Below are positions 22,148-36,100 of a DNA stretch of 64,000 bases, piece by piece. The position numbers and the translations under genes were made by a program. The stretch comes from Mesostigma viride (lineage: Eukaryota; Streptophyta; Mesostigmatophyceae; Mesostigmatales; Mesostigmataceae). The DNA lies in the NCBI GenBank assembly GCA_009746045.1, contig RPFO01000256.1:1927829-1991828 (forward strand), read 5' to 3'. The notes beneath the pieces are model-generated. The model saw only the letters and a program-made list of their open reading frames with translations, was not told the DNA's origin and did no database searches. Within the stretch, counting starts at the first letter, position 1. Each line of letters opens with the position of its first letter.

Positions 22148-22574
22148 ACATGATTGGTGGCTAGCTATACACACCTGGTTTAGCATTTTCTCCAACAAAC
22201 CCACTTAACACCCTCTCGTAATTTCCAACCCTAGCCCTGCACATCCAGTGTCATCCACCCACCTGATTGAGCGTGTTCTACCGCTCGTCATGGAGGCCCT
22301 CGCCACGCACGCACCCAATCGCGTCAATCTCATCGATGAATATGATGGAGGGCGCACGGGCCCGCGCGTCGGCAAACACTTTGCGCACGCGTGCGGGGAC
22401 CATGCGCACATACATCTGCATGAAATCGCTCCAGCTGCAGCCGCCAAGCAACGATGAGGAGAGGAAGAAGGCGCAAACACCAAGTCCCCAGCATCAGAGG
22501 GGTCAGTAGTTTCTAGGTCGGTCACAATATCAAAGTGACAACCAGCGCAGGCCAGAAATAGGGAAGGAATATCT

Positions 22575-22850
22575 CTCGTCTCTTATCTAATGGAAATGAA
22601 GGGGACACACGCCTCCCCTGGCTAAAGATTTGGCACACTTTGAATAACCCGAAAGAGAACCCCCTAGCTTACTTGCCACCGACCAATCTCACCTGATGGA
22701 AAAGAAGGGGACGCCCGCCGTCCCCTGCCTAACGCTGCACCTTTTTGCATCGTTGAATAACCCTAAACAAAACCAACTTACTACATACTTGCCGACCAAG
22801 TCTCACCTGAAGAGAAAGAAGGGGACGCCTGCCTCCCCCGCGACCGCCTT
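22575..22850 (-). repeat. tandem copies of m-AAA exon 1 end plus donor
   Basis: On the minus strand the exon 1 end and its donor (GTCCCCTTCTTTCTCTTCAG then GTGAGA, at 22801-22826) recur as degenerate copies at about 22687-22715 and 22581-22607. The spacing is 114 and 106 bp, and related intron sequence (GAATAACCC, TACTTGCCGACCAA) lies between. The second copy keeps CAGGTGAGA; the third has lost it. Several potential donors therefore lie in one intron. Confidence 0.75.
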
Positions 22851-23080
22851 GGCCCTCCCCCGCGACCGCCTTGGCCAGGAATGTCTTACCCGTGCCCGGG
22901 GGCCCCGTGAGGAGCGCGCCCCTTGGGATCCTGGCCCCCAGCTCCCTGTACCTGCCAGGGTCCCTGAGGAAATCCACAAACTCCGCCCCCTCCTCCTTCG
23001 CCACGTCGCAGCCCGTCACGTCGCGGAACGTCTTCACCTCGTCCCTCTTCGCGTCCATGGGATGGGTTGGTCCTTTGCAC

Positions 23081-26000
23081 CGACGGCCGCTCACCAGGCG
23101 CGCGATGACCGAAAATTGAGTGTCCGCGAGCAATCATCCCAGTTCGTGCGAGTCCACCTCGTCCTCCAGTCCTCCTCCTGGGTGCGGCCCTTTCGGGGCA
23201 TCCTAGAAACGTACCACTGCAGCCAAATCTAAAATTATTAATATACGTTGAATGATGTCTATCTAGTAGTATACTACTATTAATGGTGCTTTATTTATAA
23301 TCCAGCCAGCAGTGCAAGTGAGCCCCGTACTAGTCTACATATTACAACCCCAGGACTTGCGCCTGAGACTCGTCCTGCAGTTCTGCCTTTGACGGGGAAG
23401 AGACACAACCAGTAGCTGAAACGGTCTGCACATCCTCCTGGTTATGATGCTTGCCGTGTCTGGGCAGCACATGGCTTTTGTCAGCGTGGGCATGCACTCG
23501 TAGCCCGAACGCTGGCCAGTGAAGAGACACACTCAGTGAGCAAAACAAAAGGAACACGCTGCCTTTGCCTTGAGTATGATACCAGAGCCAATCCCATACC
23601 ATGATAATGATTATTATTACCCATATCATGATAATAATAATTATTACTATTACTATTATTAGAATGGGGACAGTATAACTATACGTTTCAGGGGCCATAT
23701 GACGCAAAGCGATAGGAAACCTCTGGAGCAGTCCACGGAACTTGACGACAAAATAAGAGATCATTCAGAAGGGAGTCGGCATTCCTGCCATACAGTTAGA
23801 AGAAAGTAGGAGAAAAGGATGCCAAATGAAAGCATGGACCGAATGTGGTGTAGAGAGGCATCGGGCAGAAAGTGGCTTGACGGGCAAGCATGGCTAGGCG
23901 CAGGTGGGAGGAGTTATAATCATGGGAACTCCACATGCTGCCAACTCTTCAAAGTAAAGCGTGTCTAATTTGCCTGTGGTGCTAGACAGGGGCAACCATG
24001 CCAGATGGGTGCTACTTGAGGCCAGGAGCGAAACGGGACAGTGACAATGGCCGAAAGTAGTGCGGCGGCATAACTACTGAAACAGCAAACGACTAGGATT
24101 CAGTCAAGGTCGGAATGAAACTGACACACAATAAAAGCATCCTGCACAGTGATGCTCATTGGTGATGGCTGTCATCAGTAGCTCAAGAAAAAGCTATTAA
24201 GGGTGTTATTGGTTGTGATTTGAAGGGTTGGTGCTCGAAATTTATTGCTTGGGTTGTGGGGCCCAGCGAGTAGGCGTGTCGCTGTGCCGTGAGGCCAGGT
24301 ATGACGTAATGCTGACTAACCTTCACGACAATACAGTAAAGTCCCTGCTTCCCCATGAGGCACATTCTATGAGAAGAATGGATGACAGTACAACCTAACG
24401 ACGACTAACCTTCAGGACAATGATCACCCTGCTATCCCCCGATGGTATGTGTTTCTTGAACAGCCAAGGCGTTCTGCATGGTGCATGAATGATAGTCATG
24501 CATGAATGCTACCTAGGATACTGCATATGTGCGGGGGTCGCAACTCATGATAGCTTGCTGATAATAGCCCGCCGGAGCCGTGGCAAAGAACGTTCCCGTG
24601 TGCCCGGCGAAGCGATGAGCGCTTTGAGGGTGACATGCAGGCTCCCTGCACCCGTTGAGTAGCAAGTCACGTGACCTCGTCCTGCAGCTACCACAACTAT
24701 AGCGCATGTCTCAGCCCGTCGATAATCCAATGTCTTGTCTCCTGCCTAAGAATTGCGAGTTAAATAGGCTACCTTCTGCGCCTTGCGACGACATTATTGT
24801 ATAGATGCAGCTGCCATGAGATGCGACCGATGGTGAGATGCTGAAAGCCCTGCTGTCGCGGCGAGACTTTTTTCCATGTGGTAAGCCTTAGCTGTCAAGT
24901 TTCGTAATAGCTGTGTAACTTGACAGTCTAGCTAGCTGCACCTATCGCTACTAACCCACCGGAGCTTGCAGCCACCATCTGGCCGTGAGATTTCGGAGGG
25001 CTCCTTGATCAGCTGGCCGCGCCCTGCGTGCTCGCAAGGGATGCCACAATCCAGCTTCCAGGAGCCAGCTTCCGATTCATGCACTTAACATCTGCTGGAC
25101 TCACGCAGGGAAGACTATTTTTTTGCATTATTATCCATATGCCTTAAGAGGTAACGATTATTTATCCAGGAGGCCTGTGCAGTATTCCAGACAGTCCGAG
25201 AAGATTGACGATCCTGTGCGGATCCTGCCAGCGTCTGCCTGTCTCTACGGTACCGTAGGCAACACATCACCACCACTCGTCCCGCAGACATTCGAGCTCG
25301 ACAGAAAAAGAAAAAAGAAGGAACCGTCAACAAGAACATAAGAAAAGAAATAACAAGGCGTGAAATATGATTCATGAATTGACAAGACAGGACAATATAC
25401 GACAACAAAATGGAAAGGGCATGCACCGTGACCAGGACAAGCTATAGACAGGAAGAGGAGAAAAAAGACAGAATAAACAAGACCGGAATAGATAAGTTAC
25501 CCTCGTACAACACAAAGTGGCTAATAAGGGAGTTACAAATGCACGTTTGATGAATAGTTAGTTATTAATTAGTTAGTTAGTTACTGAACCCCACGCCGCA
25601 CATGGGCAGCAGAGTCTATGATGAATAGTGCGCTCTGCATTTTTAGTTTTTTTACCGTGTGCCGTGTCTCTGTCGCCAGAGCCTCAGGAGGGTTCATTTT
25701 GGCAAGTCCTTGTCTTTTTTACATTAAAATTGGTAGTCTGGGATATCGCGGACAGATGGCATGCAATATGACCTGCCACGTGTGCGGATTGCTGAAATGT
25801 ACCACAGCAGCTGTTGTTGTTGTTCAACAGATGACTGAATAAATAGAAGTTTTATAATAAAAGCAGTAGGATTTGTGGTCACGTGGTTTCGGAATTCGGT
25901 GGGTGAATTCGAGCATGCCATGCAATATGGGCCACGACAGCGCACCGGACGGACATGGAGTAAGTATCGATATATATTTGCCCTACAAGAGCGGTTTCGA

Positions 26001-26398
26001 CAGGCGTTTCCTCCGTAGCCGTCTGCTAAATATTTCCTGCAACAAAGTATAGCCCGCGCCTTATCGTTTCTTTTTTTCTTGGGGGGAAGGATGCTATGTA
26101 TGCTCGTTTGGTCATTACTTGTGAACGGCGTAAGATGGCCGAGTGACAAGCATGCTATATTCATCGGCGGCCAAATTAATCAGTAGTTGCTGATTTTATT
26201 ATCAAGGAGCGTTGCCAGCGTCGGTATTCAGACAACAATTCTTGCAGGTTTTGCCGGCTTTGTTGACTTTGATGCGGACATCGTCGAGAAATTCTGCCTC
26301 CTAGTACTTGTCGCCGGCTTTGAGTCCGGAGAACGTTGACTCGAGAATCAAGCTTCCAGCCAAAACCGCGCTTACGGCCGCTTATCTATCTCGTCTCG
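23081..26398. other. no confident gene; possible exon relics
   Basis: No protein family is recognised. A minus-strand frame ending at 23342 is followed by TGTAA and could be a terminal exon. A 62-bp AT-rich ATAATAATT microsatellite lies at 23600-23661. Two imperfect copies of ACTAACCTTCA[C/G]GACAAT (about 24312 and 24400) look like another duplicated exon end with a GTTAGT donor on the minus strand. The stretch 24900-26300 shows nothing definite. Confidence 0.4.
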
Positions 26399-28262
26399 AT
26401 GAGCTCGTGTAACGGTGGCACCCTGCACCAGCTGATCCTTCTCCCTGGCATCGGCCCCCAGATCTTTGAATCCGTCCCCTTGCTGGACCGCGCGCGCCTC
26501 CGCCAAACGTGTCGAGCCTTCCTGCCCGCCGTGGACGAATCTCTCGAGAGTGTTTCGGAGCTGTTCTGGGAGGACATCAGCGACGTGGCCACCAGGGCCG
26601 GCGGGCTCGATTGGTTACTCCCAAAATGTGCCCATCTCCACACCCTATCCCTCCACTCGCGGATGGCAGACGGCGGTGGCGCCTGGGAACGGCGCGAACG
26701 CACGATTCTCGCAGGCCTGCCACCTAGCCGTGCAATGCCGAGCCAGTCCCTCCTTGTCCTCTGCCGCTGCACCCACCTGCGCGCGCTGAACCTCGCCGGG
26801 TGCGCTGACGTCACCGACGCCGTGCTGACAGCTGTCGCCGCGGCCTGCCGCATCCTGGAGACGCTCGACGTGAGCGGTTGCGGTGCGGTGACGGACGCAG
26901 GCGTGACCGCGCTGGCATCCTCCTGCCCGCCACGCCTTAGAGAGCTTGTGGTCGGCACGATCCACCGCGTGACCGATGCCAGCGTCCATTCCATCGCGGA
27001 GCACTGCCCTGCCCTCACCAAGCTCTCACTCATGAGGACCCGCGTGACCGATGCCGGTTTGTGTGCTCTGGGCCGTCACCGCCCCAGCCTCCGCCACCTG
27101 GATGTGGGCCTCTGCCGTGACGTGACGGATGCCGGGATAAGCGCGATCGCGTCCGGGTGCCCCGATTTGCGCCACCTGTCACTGGCGTTCCAAGTGCGCG
27201 TAACGGATGCCAGCATGACCGCGCTGGCCAGGCACTGCCGTTTGCTCCAAGGGTTGAGCCTGCACGGGTGCGACGGCGTGACAGCGACAGGGATTTATGC
27301 GCTGGCCGAGCGCTGCCCATCCTTCGAACACTTGGAGCTCATCGGACTTTTTAGCGACCGGACTTTATCGGGATCGGCGCTCCTGGGCGTGGCCGCCAAG
27401 TGGCCCCTCTTGACCCATCTGGAGATTCGCGGCGAGGGAATGTGCGCCATGTACGACGGCACGCTACAAGCGCTCGCCGAAGGATGCCCCCGGTTGCGCC
27501 ACCTGTCCTGTCGCATCTCCCCCTATGTCACGGACGTCGGAATCGGCGCGCTCGCGGTAAAGTGCCCGCAATTGCGCCAGCTGGACGTGGCATACTGTAG
27601 AAGGGTCACGGATGCCAGCATGAGATTGGTGGGCGAGCACTGCCGCAACCTAGAAGAGCTGAGGGTTCGGGTTGCCAAGGATGGGGGTTGGGGGGTGACG
27701 GCAGATAGCATGGCTGTGATTGCTCGGAATTGTTCCCACAGCTTAATTGCGGTCCCTGGCGATATTCCCAGGGGAAGGCGGTGACGAGGCGCTGCGTGTG
27801 CTTGTCGAGAGCTGCCGTGGATTGGAGATTTTGAGTATCTTCAGGGCCACTTGTAGGTTGGATGGGAGCATGGCCGCGCTCGGCCGAGCCTGTGACAAGT
27901 TGCGCTATTTTAAGGCCGGCAACTGCCAGACTCTCTCGGACGCGAACGTGACGGCGCTGGTGTCAGGCCCCGCGGCGCCGCGGCTGCACACGCTGCACAT
28001 CCTGAAATGCACCGGGATCACCGACGAGTCCCTGTTTGCAATCTCGCGCGCGTGCACGCAGCTGCGCTCTCTAAACCTGTACAGGTGCGAGAAGCTGACG
28101 GATGCCGGCGCAAGAGCCGTCGCGACGGGCTGCACACGGCTGGCGTTTTTAGACGTGAGTGGGTCCCAGGCGACCCCGCATAGCCTCGGGAATGTTATAG
28201 ACCGGGGCAGGTGCCGGGTACATGATATCATTGATAGGCCTGGCCAGGAGCCCGGGCCGTGA
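26399..28262 (+). CDS. F-box/leucine-rich-repeat (AMN1/FBXL-like) protein, one frame break
   Basis: From the ATG at 26399, residues about 10-55 (LILLPGIGPQIF, LLDRARLRQTCRAF) fit an F-box. They are followed by some 13 cysteine-containing LRRs of the form VTDAGVTALASSCPxLRxLxVxxC. Proteins of this build are substrate receptors of SCF ubiquitin ligases. The frame stops at 27782. Matching LRRs (LRSLAIFPG, GITDESLFAISRACTQLRSL, LTDAGARAVATGC) resume in another frame from about 27747 to the TGA at 28260. A single extra A near 27746 would explain this. There are no introns. It could be a recent pseudogene or an assembly error; sequence quality must decide. Confidence 0.8.
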
Positions 28263-28918
28263 GGCGCAGGTCGATTCCCTTAAAAAAATTTTATTAGTGA
28301 AGCTCATGACGCAGTGAATGAGGTTTACTAGTGCACGAATAGACAGTCAAGGCTCCTCTGTGTTGTGATTATAGGCCCAGGGGGCCCATGCACCTGCAGG
28401 GTGCCAACACGGCCTGGATTCGCCTGTGTAATGGGCAGCTGCTGGCCGACACCTGGCGCCCGGGCCACGCCTCGGACGCTCAGCTCCGGCTCGCCTTGTA
28501 CGCAGCGCACTGTCTAGCTAGCTTCACTTGTGGTATTACCATTCTTAGGCATAGGCGCCTGGGCCTAGCCGGGCACCTGGCACGCACAGATCGTGTGGAC
28601 ACATGACATAGCCTAGCCGCTACGTGGCATGTCCCTCGGAATTGCTACAAAAAACCAAAGTGACCCCACTCAGGGGTTGACAAACTTGGCACAGGACTTG
28701 GGCGAATACAGGCAGGCAGTCTCGTGGGCATGCATGGAATCTTGTATTAATATGTGATAAAATGATCAATAAATGAGTCTTTATTAATTGCCAATTATAA
28801 TGCACGAGTGGCCAATTACACCAATTACAGCTGCATTCCCTGAAATTACAACATGCATTCCAGGTCTTCACCGTGTGCCCTGTGGGCTGACACGTGACTG
28901 ATAGGGTAGGGGGACAAC
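28263..28918. other. intergenic, with a LINE-tail relic
   Basis: At 28526-28606 (+) a frame reads RRLGLAGHLARTDRVDT, like the GHLART block at about 16700, so it may be another LINE C-terminal scrap. Nothing else is recognised. Confidence 0.35.
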
Positions 28919-30122
28919 CTAGTGGTCCTCCTCCTCCTCCTCCTCCTCCTCCTCCTCCTCCTCCTCCTCCTCCTCCTCCTCCTCCTCCTCCTCCTCCTCC
29001 TCCTCCTCCTCCTCCTCCTCCTCCTCCTCCTCCTCCTCCTCCTCCTCCTCCTCCTCCTCCTCCTCCTCCTCCTCCTCCTCCTCTCCTCCTCCTCCTCCTC
29101 CTCCTTCTCCTCCTCCTCCTCCTCCTCCTCCTCCTCCTCCTCCTCCTCCTCCTCCTCCTCCTCCTCCTCCTCCTCCTCCTCCTCCTCCCCATCCTGCTCC
29201 ATCCCCTCACTGCCCTCCTCCTCCTCCTCATCATGCCCATCCCCCTCCTCCTCGTCATCACCCACTGGGATACTGGGCACGTGCTTCCTCTTCGTGCCCG
29301 TCACAGCAGCCCCCTGGGAGTCTGGCTTGTTCTGCTGGGCAGCAGGCTTGTTCTGCTGGGCAGCTGGCTTGTTCTGCTGGGCAGCAGGCTTGTTCACAGC
29401 CTGGGCAGCAAACTTGTTGACAGCCTGGGCAGCAGGCTTGTTGACAGCCTGGGCGGGCTGGGCAGCGGGCTTCACAGACTGCAGAGTGGGCTGCTGGAGT
29501 GCAGCGTACTGCGCCTGCATGGCTGCGAGCTCGGCCTTGCATGGCCCTGGCAGCCTCCGTCTCTGCCTGCTGAAGCTGCAGGGCCATGTTGGCGGCAGCG
29601 AGGTCGACGTTGACAGGCTTGCTGGGCTTGCTGGGGATGGTGTGAGGCGTTTGCAGGCCGCTGTCGTGGGCGTGCATGTCAGGCCAGTCGATGTTCGTGA
29701 ACTTCAGCTTCTTGGCAGCGTCGTCGTTCGAAGGCAGGACCCCTCGCCGTTTCTGGAGCGCGTTCCAGGCATTGCGTACGTTGATGTGGTCCACCGTCTT
29801 GCCTGGAGGATCGCTCTTGGCCTTCTTCTCCTTGGTGGCCACGAAGCCCTTGATGAACTTGTTGATGATCGACCTCGTCGCACGACACAGTGAAGTTCTC
29901 GATCGGCTCCCACCCGACGACATCCAGCTGCTCGCCGTTGATCATCGCTTCCTCGACCTGCTCAGGGGAATACAGCAGCCATTCCACCTGCAGATGGAGC
30001 TTGCCCTTGTCACGCTTGGCATCGAGAATGGTCGCTACGTCCCATTCTTCTAATGCTTTTCCATCGCTGCTGGTACCCACAGCCTCTTCCTGGACGACGA
30101 CATCGTCTATTTTGTCAGTCAT
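28919..30122 (-). CDS. chromodomain protein with poly-Glu tail (frame-broken)
   Basis: ATG at 30122. Residues about 27-78 resemble a chromodomain (EWDVATILDAKRDKG, LQVEWLLYS, GWEPIENF), a fold that usually binds methylated histone tails. Then come a basic helical part (INKFIKGFVATKEKK), repeats of (N)KPAAQ, a nuclear-type GTKRKHVPS, and an acidic tail of some 85 Glu encoded by a GAG/GAA tract, ending Asp-His-stop at 28919. Frame changes are needed near 29890, near 29545 and inside the tract near 29081, each one base. A nuclear chromatin role is inferred. It lies tandem to the zinc-finger gene on the same strand, with about 600 bp between. Confidence 0.6.
28924..29190. repeat. (CTC)n trinucleotide tract
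   Basis: About 267 bp of CTC units with one dropped base (CTCTCC near 29081) and one CTT. On the minus strand it encodes the poly-Glu tail of the chromodomain gene. Confidence 0.95.
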
Positions 30123-30722
30123 GGCTGCCTACAGTCGCCTGCATGCACAGTAATTATTCGGTAGCTACGTTGACAGGCTTTGAATTCAATGCGAATCGGA
30201 TTTTCCCTCTAAGGGCCTTGAAAGGCGGCGTTTGGCGCGCTGGGCGATAACATTATGAGGGCCATGGGGCTGATGGGCCAAGGGGCTGATGGGCCAAGGG
30301 GCCAAGTGGCAAGTACTTTCTAACTTTAGAACGTTTGTAACATTTAGTTCCAATTCTCGCGTCACGTGCTAATTGCTGGCCTACGCAGGTACCTTCGCCG
30401 CGCCACTGTGTTTTTCTGAGTGCAGAGTGCCGAATTTCACCAAGTCCTTGGCACTAGGGCGCGAAGGGGCGCTAAGGGGTGGCGTGCTAGTAGTAAGTGT
30501 AGCTCTCTAACGGCTAAGTCTTTTGCAATTCTGTCAACGCAGGCCGTCCTTAATTCGCTGCACATGTCCTATCTAGTTGCATTCGTGTTTGGGACTCGAA
30601 TCATTGGATAAGACATGTGGACTCATTGAAATTTGTAAGTAAATCCTTTTCATTAAAAATATAGGAGTATATTACAAGTTCAAGTCCAATTTATTCCTGT
30701 CACTGATAAAATACAGGCCAGT
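30123..30722. other. intergenic spacer
   Basis: No gene is recognised. It contains a short duplication of GGGCTGATGGGCCAAG at 30267-30300. Confidence 0.5.
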
Positions 30723-32403
<1,681 letters not shown>

Positions 32404-33196
32404 TGTTGTTTTTAGGAGAGTGTTGGTTTGCTTTGGTAGCTGGTTGCGAGATGGCTCGGAGGTGGTGGGCGTGAGGCCTTTATACCCACGGGAGCACGGG
32501 ATGCAGCCGAAATCCCGTGGTCGCAAAGGGTTGTACGCGTAACGGCAGGGTTACGCGTCCCCGTGGATTGCCGTAAGATAATATTCGTACGGTTACTTTC
32601 CGCTGGCCACTCACGGGGATCGCGCGGGATAAGATGCGTTACGAAACCGCGCCGGCACGGGATTTCAGCCGGTTACGATTCGCACTTGGATTTTCCGCTG
32701 GCGTGTCACGGGATTTGCGCGGATAATATCCGTACGGATTCTGACAAGCACGGGAAATAAACGGCGTAAAAAGTTTGCGCGGGCGTTATGATCCACGGGA
32801 TTTCGGTTACGTGCCAGACGCGGCTGTCCACGGGACTCGAAACGGTATTTTACGTCCACGTGGTCTGGCACGCGGCCCACGGTTACGAATATGGACCGCT
32901 AATCCCGTGCCGCGGGGACGGAATCTCGTGCCTTGTCAGCCGAAACGGTACTTTCAGCAATCCCGTGGTCGTTATTGAAGACACTTTCGAGCTGTTTCGG
33001 AGGCCAATTCGGGTATATGACCCCACCACCGACCACCGAACTGCACGTCTCTCCTTTCTCATCACGCGAGCACAGCGAAACTCTAGCACAGCGATTGACA
33101 TTATTTATTCATGTCGGCCATGCCCCGGACCAGGAATTTGGCAAATGCTAACCTTAGGTACGTGGAAGTTAATTAATGGGCACGGGAATTGCAGCC
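32404..33196. promoter_or_regulatory. shared spacer of two divergent genes, CACGGGA-rich
   Basis: About 790 bp between the ATG of the minus zinc-finger gene and the ATG of the plus RING gene. It holds more than ten CACGGGA/TCCCGTG words, often with GGTTACG or CCGTACGG nearby, in both orientations. A bidirectional promoter is inferred from the gene arrangement only. Confidence 0.4.
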
Positions 33197-36100
33197 ATGG
33201 CGGCCGTGGCGGCCGTGGCAGTGGCAGTGGCAGTGGAAGTGGAAGTGGAAGTGGAAGTGGAAGTGGAAGCGGCCGGAAGGCGTGGGAAGCGGGCGATGGA
33301 AGAACCCATAGGTTTGTTTGTGACCTTTTGAGATGCTCTGTTAGTTAACGTTCCTAGCAAACGCAACGTGAAGGATATGGTTGCAATGCAGCAATGTGTG
33401 AATATGGTTGGAAACGGAGCTTTGTTAAAATTGGATAATGTTACAGCGCTCACACACTTGAGGCTTGTACACGCGCTTGCCAAGTCAAGGCACAACACGT
33501 GAGGCGGGCTCGCAAGAGATGCCCAATTGGCACTGGCCTATTGTTTATATACTTGTGCACTGTGCTTGCTAGTCCTGAGCAGCCTAGGAGGCCTGCTCAG
33601 TATTAACACCCCCGGTACAGTATTCACTACCTGTACAGCGCCCAGCTCCTATACAGTAGGTCTGCCATACAGGCACAGTGACCACAGAGCACAGTCCACA
33701 GTGACTATTGCATCTGCACCTAGAAGTCCAGGACTAAGCCTGCGGTACCAACAGACCACAGGTTAAGGTTCCTATTTCCTGCGTACGACGTATTAATCCA
33801 ATACCGTCGTAGGTACAGCACCTAATTCCTGTCAGCCCAGGAATTACTGTCGACCCCATATGTCGTCGGCAAATATTCACGTCCGACTTAGAAGAACAGC
33901 CGGCTCGCGCTCGCGCGCGACCGGGAAGTCGGAACGCCATAACTTTCTTGATACTTGTCGGAATGAACTCGTTCCGGTGCCGCTGGAATCGCAGAGATAT
34001 GCCGAATCAGGATCACGCCAATGCGCTTGGCGTTAACTCCAATCCTTTCTTTTCTTGAGCTGTAGCAGCTCACACAAGTCTACATACAAACACACACAAT
34101 GGGTACTGGATATCCTCCCCGACTACAAGTCACAACCCGCTGGGCATGACAGTCAGCTTGGATTCCTTATTATATGTACATAGCACCCATACTGGCTCAG
34201 GAGCACAAACAAATTACAATGAGTCCCTATCCCTTCACGGGAGGCTCGTTGTGTTACCCATGTACAAGAGGTTGGCCAACTGTGGCAGCCCATAGGTGTT
34301 CAGCTAAGAACTTGAGAAGTATGTACAACCTTCAGGACCTTAGGCGAAACCCCACAGATCACCCACAACAGCTCATCAGAAAACATTGCTGACCCCCAGA
34401 CGGGAGTCGGCGCCGGTCTGCTGCCCCTTATCGAACCAGACACAACATCTACGCGAAGCACATGCAAAACACAAGCTCCCATACTCGTTCCAACCGTGGA
34501 AAATCAGGGGACCTGTCGCCACCTCACCAGCATGGTGGATGGGTCAGCCAGTCCGTGAAACTCCGCCTTAAGACGGCACCAGGGAATCGAACCCCGCCCA
34601 CAAACCACAGATCTGGGGAAACCTCAGACTGAGATGAAAACCCCAGATAGACATCTCTCCATCAGAGACAATGTCAGACATTCCCACACCAGAGACATGT
34701 CTCACCCCTCAAGGTGTGCTCAGGATTATGTACAATCAAGCTCCCAGCCTGATATCCAGAGACTTAAGCACCCAGCTCTCAGCTTTTAGACAGATAGACC
34801 GACTTGACAGTCAGCATTCATGAGCTTCCTCAGTACATTGTACTGGGCTGGGGCCTTGTGTGGCAGCTTTGTCAATGCATCAGCAGGGTTCTCCTCGCCA
34901 GGGATATGCTTCAAGTCAACCAAACTGGCCAACTCCTTCAGCAACAAATAATCCAGGTCCCGGCTCCTGGCCAGCTGCTTGTGAACAAACTGGACCATAC
35001 CCATGCTGTCTGTTAGCAACAACGTCTCCATCTGCAAGGTCCAAGGGGTAACTGAAGCCAGCTCCAGCATTAACTCCTTTATGTACAGGCTGGACTGGAT
35101 CCCCTCGCATATGGCCCTGCATTCTGCCACATCTGAACTGATACAGACCCTCTTCTGCAGTCTGCTGTACCAGCTGAACAAACTTGCCCTGCTCTGATAA
35201 AAAGCAAACAGAGCAGCAGATCTCCCCCTGACCTTGGTAACCTGGCGAGCATCCATGGAACTGTCAACAAAGATCTCCAAGGTGATAGGCTGGGCAAAGT
35301 CAATCCCAGACAAAATCAGATCAGGGGTACTCTCCACCAACCGGGCTATGACTCGAGGCTTCTCATCCTCAAGCACCTCATCAGGCATTCTGCTATGGAC
35401 CATCAAAGACGGACCACAGATGCTGGCAAACCAGGCCCACATGCCTCTCAACTCAGGTCCTGCAGCCTGGGTGATCTTCTCTGGCAAGGCCTTCACAATG
35501 GTCTGTTTATAATCTCCTCCAGCCTGAAGCCTGATACTCCACTCCCCGTCCCTCCTGAACAGGGTAGCCTGCATTCCACAGAACACTACAGGCTTGTTGG
35601 GCTCCTGCCACAGCTCCTTGCCCAGTGAAAACTTGCCACTGATGACAGGAATAAACTTCTTCAGCCAGGTCGTGGGGGCTAGCAAATGCAGATCATCTCC
35701 ATGCAAACTAGCATACACTGGCAGACCCTCCCATTGGGCCAGCAGCAAACAGGGATCAACTGAAGACACTCTCAAGCCACACTCACTGATCAGAGCTTCC
35801 TGCAGCGTGAGTCTCCAGATGATTGGGCTCGACCTGAGTCCTTCCAGGCCCTTCAGAATAACCAGGAATTGTTGATGCAGCTCCAGCTTCCAGATGGCAG
35901 GCACCTCAACACAGTAAGGCTCATCCTGCTTCCACACCCTCCTGGCCACTTCTGGATCAGATTTTAAAAATGCCCTCTTGAAGTCCAGCAGCACTGATGA
36001 CATAGCTGCTCCCCTGTTCAGCAACCCCACGTAGAGACATAGCAAAATTCTCCATGTGTCGTGTAGCATCCCTGGCGTGTATAGCTCCTCTCCTGGCAGA

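Larger units (their letters stand above)
18674..23080 (-). pseudogene. mitochondrial m-AAA protease (AFG3/FtsH family), five exons, disrupted
   Basis: Exon blocks in order: 23080-22807 ([13 protein letters not shown], Walker A GPPGTGKT); about 22429-22263 ([10 protein letters not shown], Walker [18 protein letters not shown]); 21331-21137 ([24 protein letters not shown]); about 20336-20251 (FAGANVRHMCNEAA); 19047-18674 (AGLEKK, zinc site [34 protein letters not shown]). Donors are GTGAGA in four exons. MVPARVR, NTLNQ and HAVAGWF fit the mitochondrial m-AAA subfamily, an ATP-dependent inner-membrane protease. Lesions: a 23-bp tandem duplication at 22832-22877 in exon 1; TAG at 22278-22280 where the family has Glu; TGA at 18955-18957 just before the zinc site; and one missing G in the TTGA motif near 18707. 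The N-terminal membrane region and the last part of the peptidase are not found. Confidence 0.88.

Noticed and set aside
28620-29893. Poly-Pro, poly-Leu, poly-Gly and poly-Arg frames over the CTC tract
   Set aside because: Only the minus-strand poly-Glu frame connects to credible coding sequence.
34570-34605. tRNA T-arm-like GGGGTTCGATTCCC on the minus strand
   Set aside because: No matching acceptor or anticodon arms at the right spacing; it lies in the copia 3' untranslated region.
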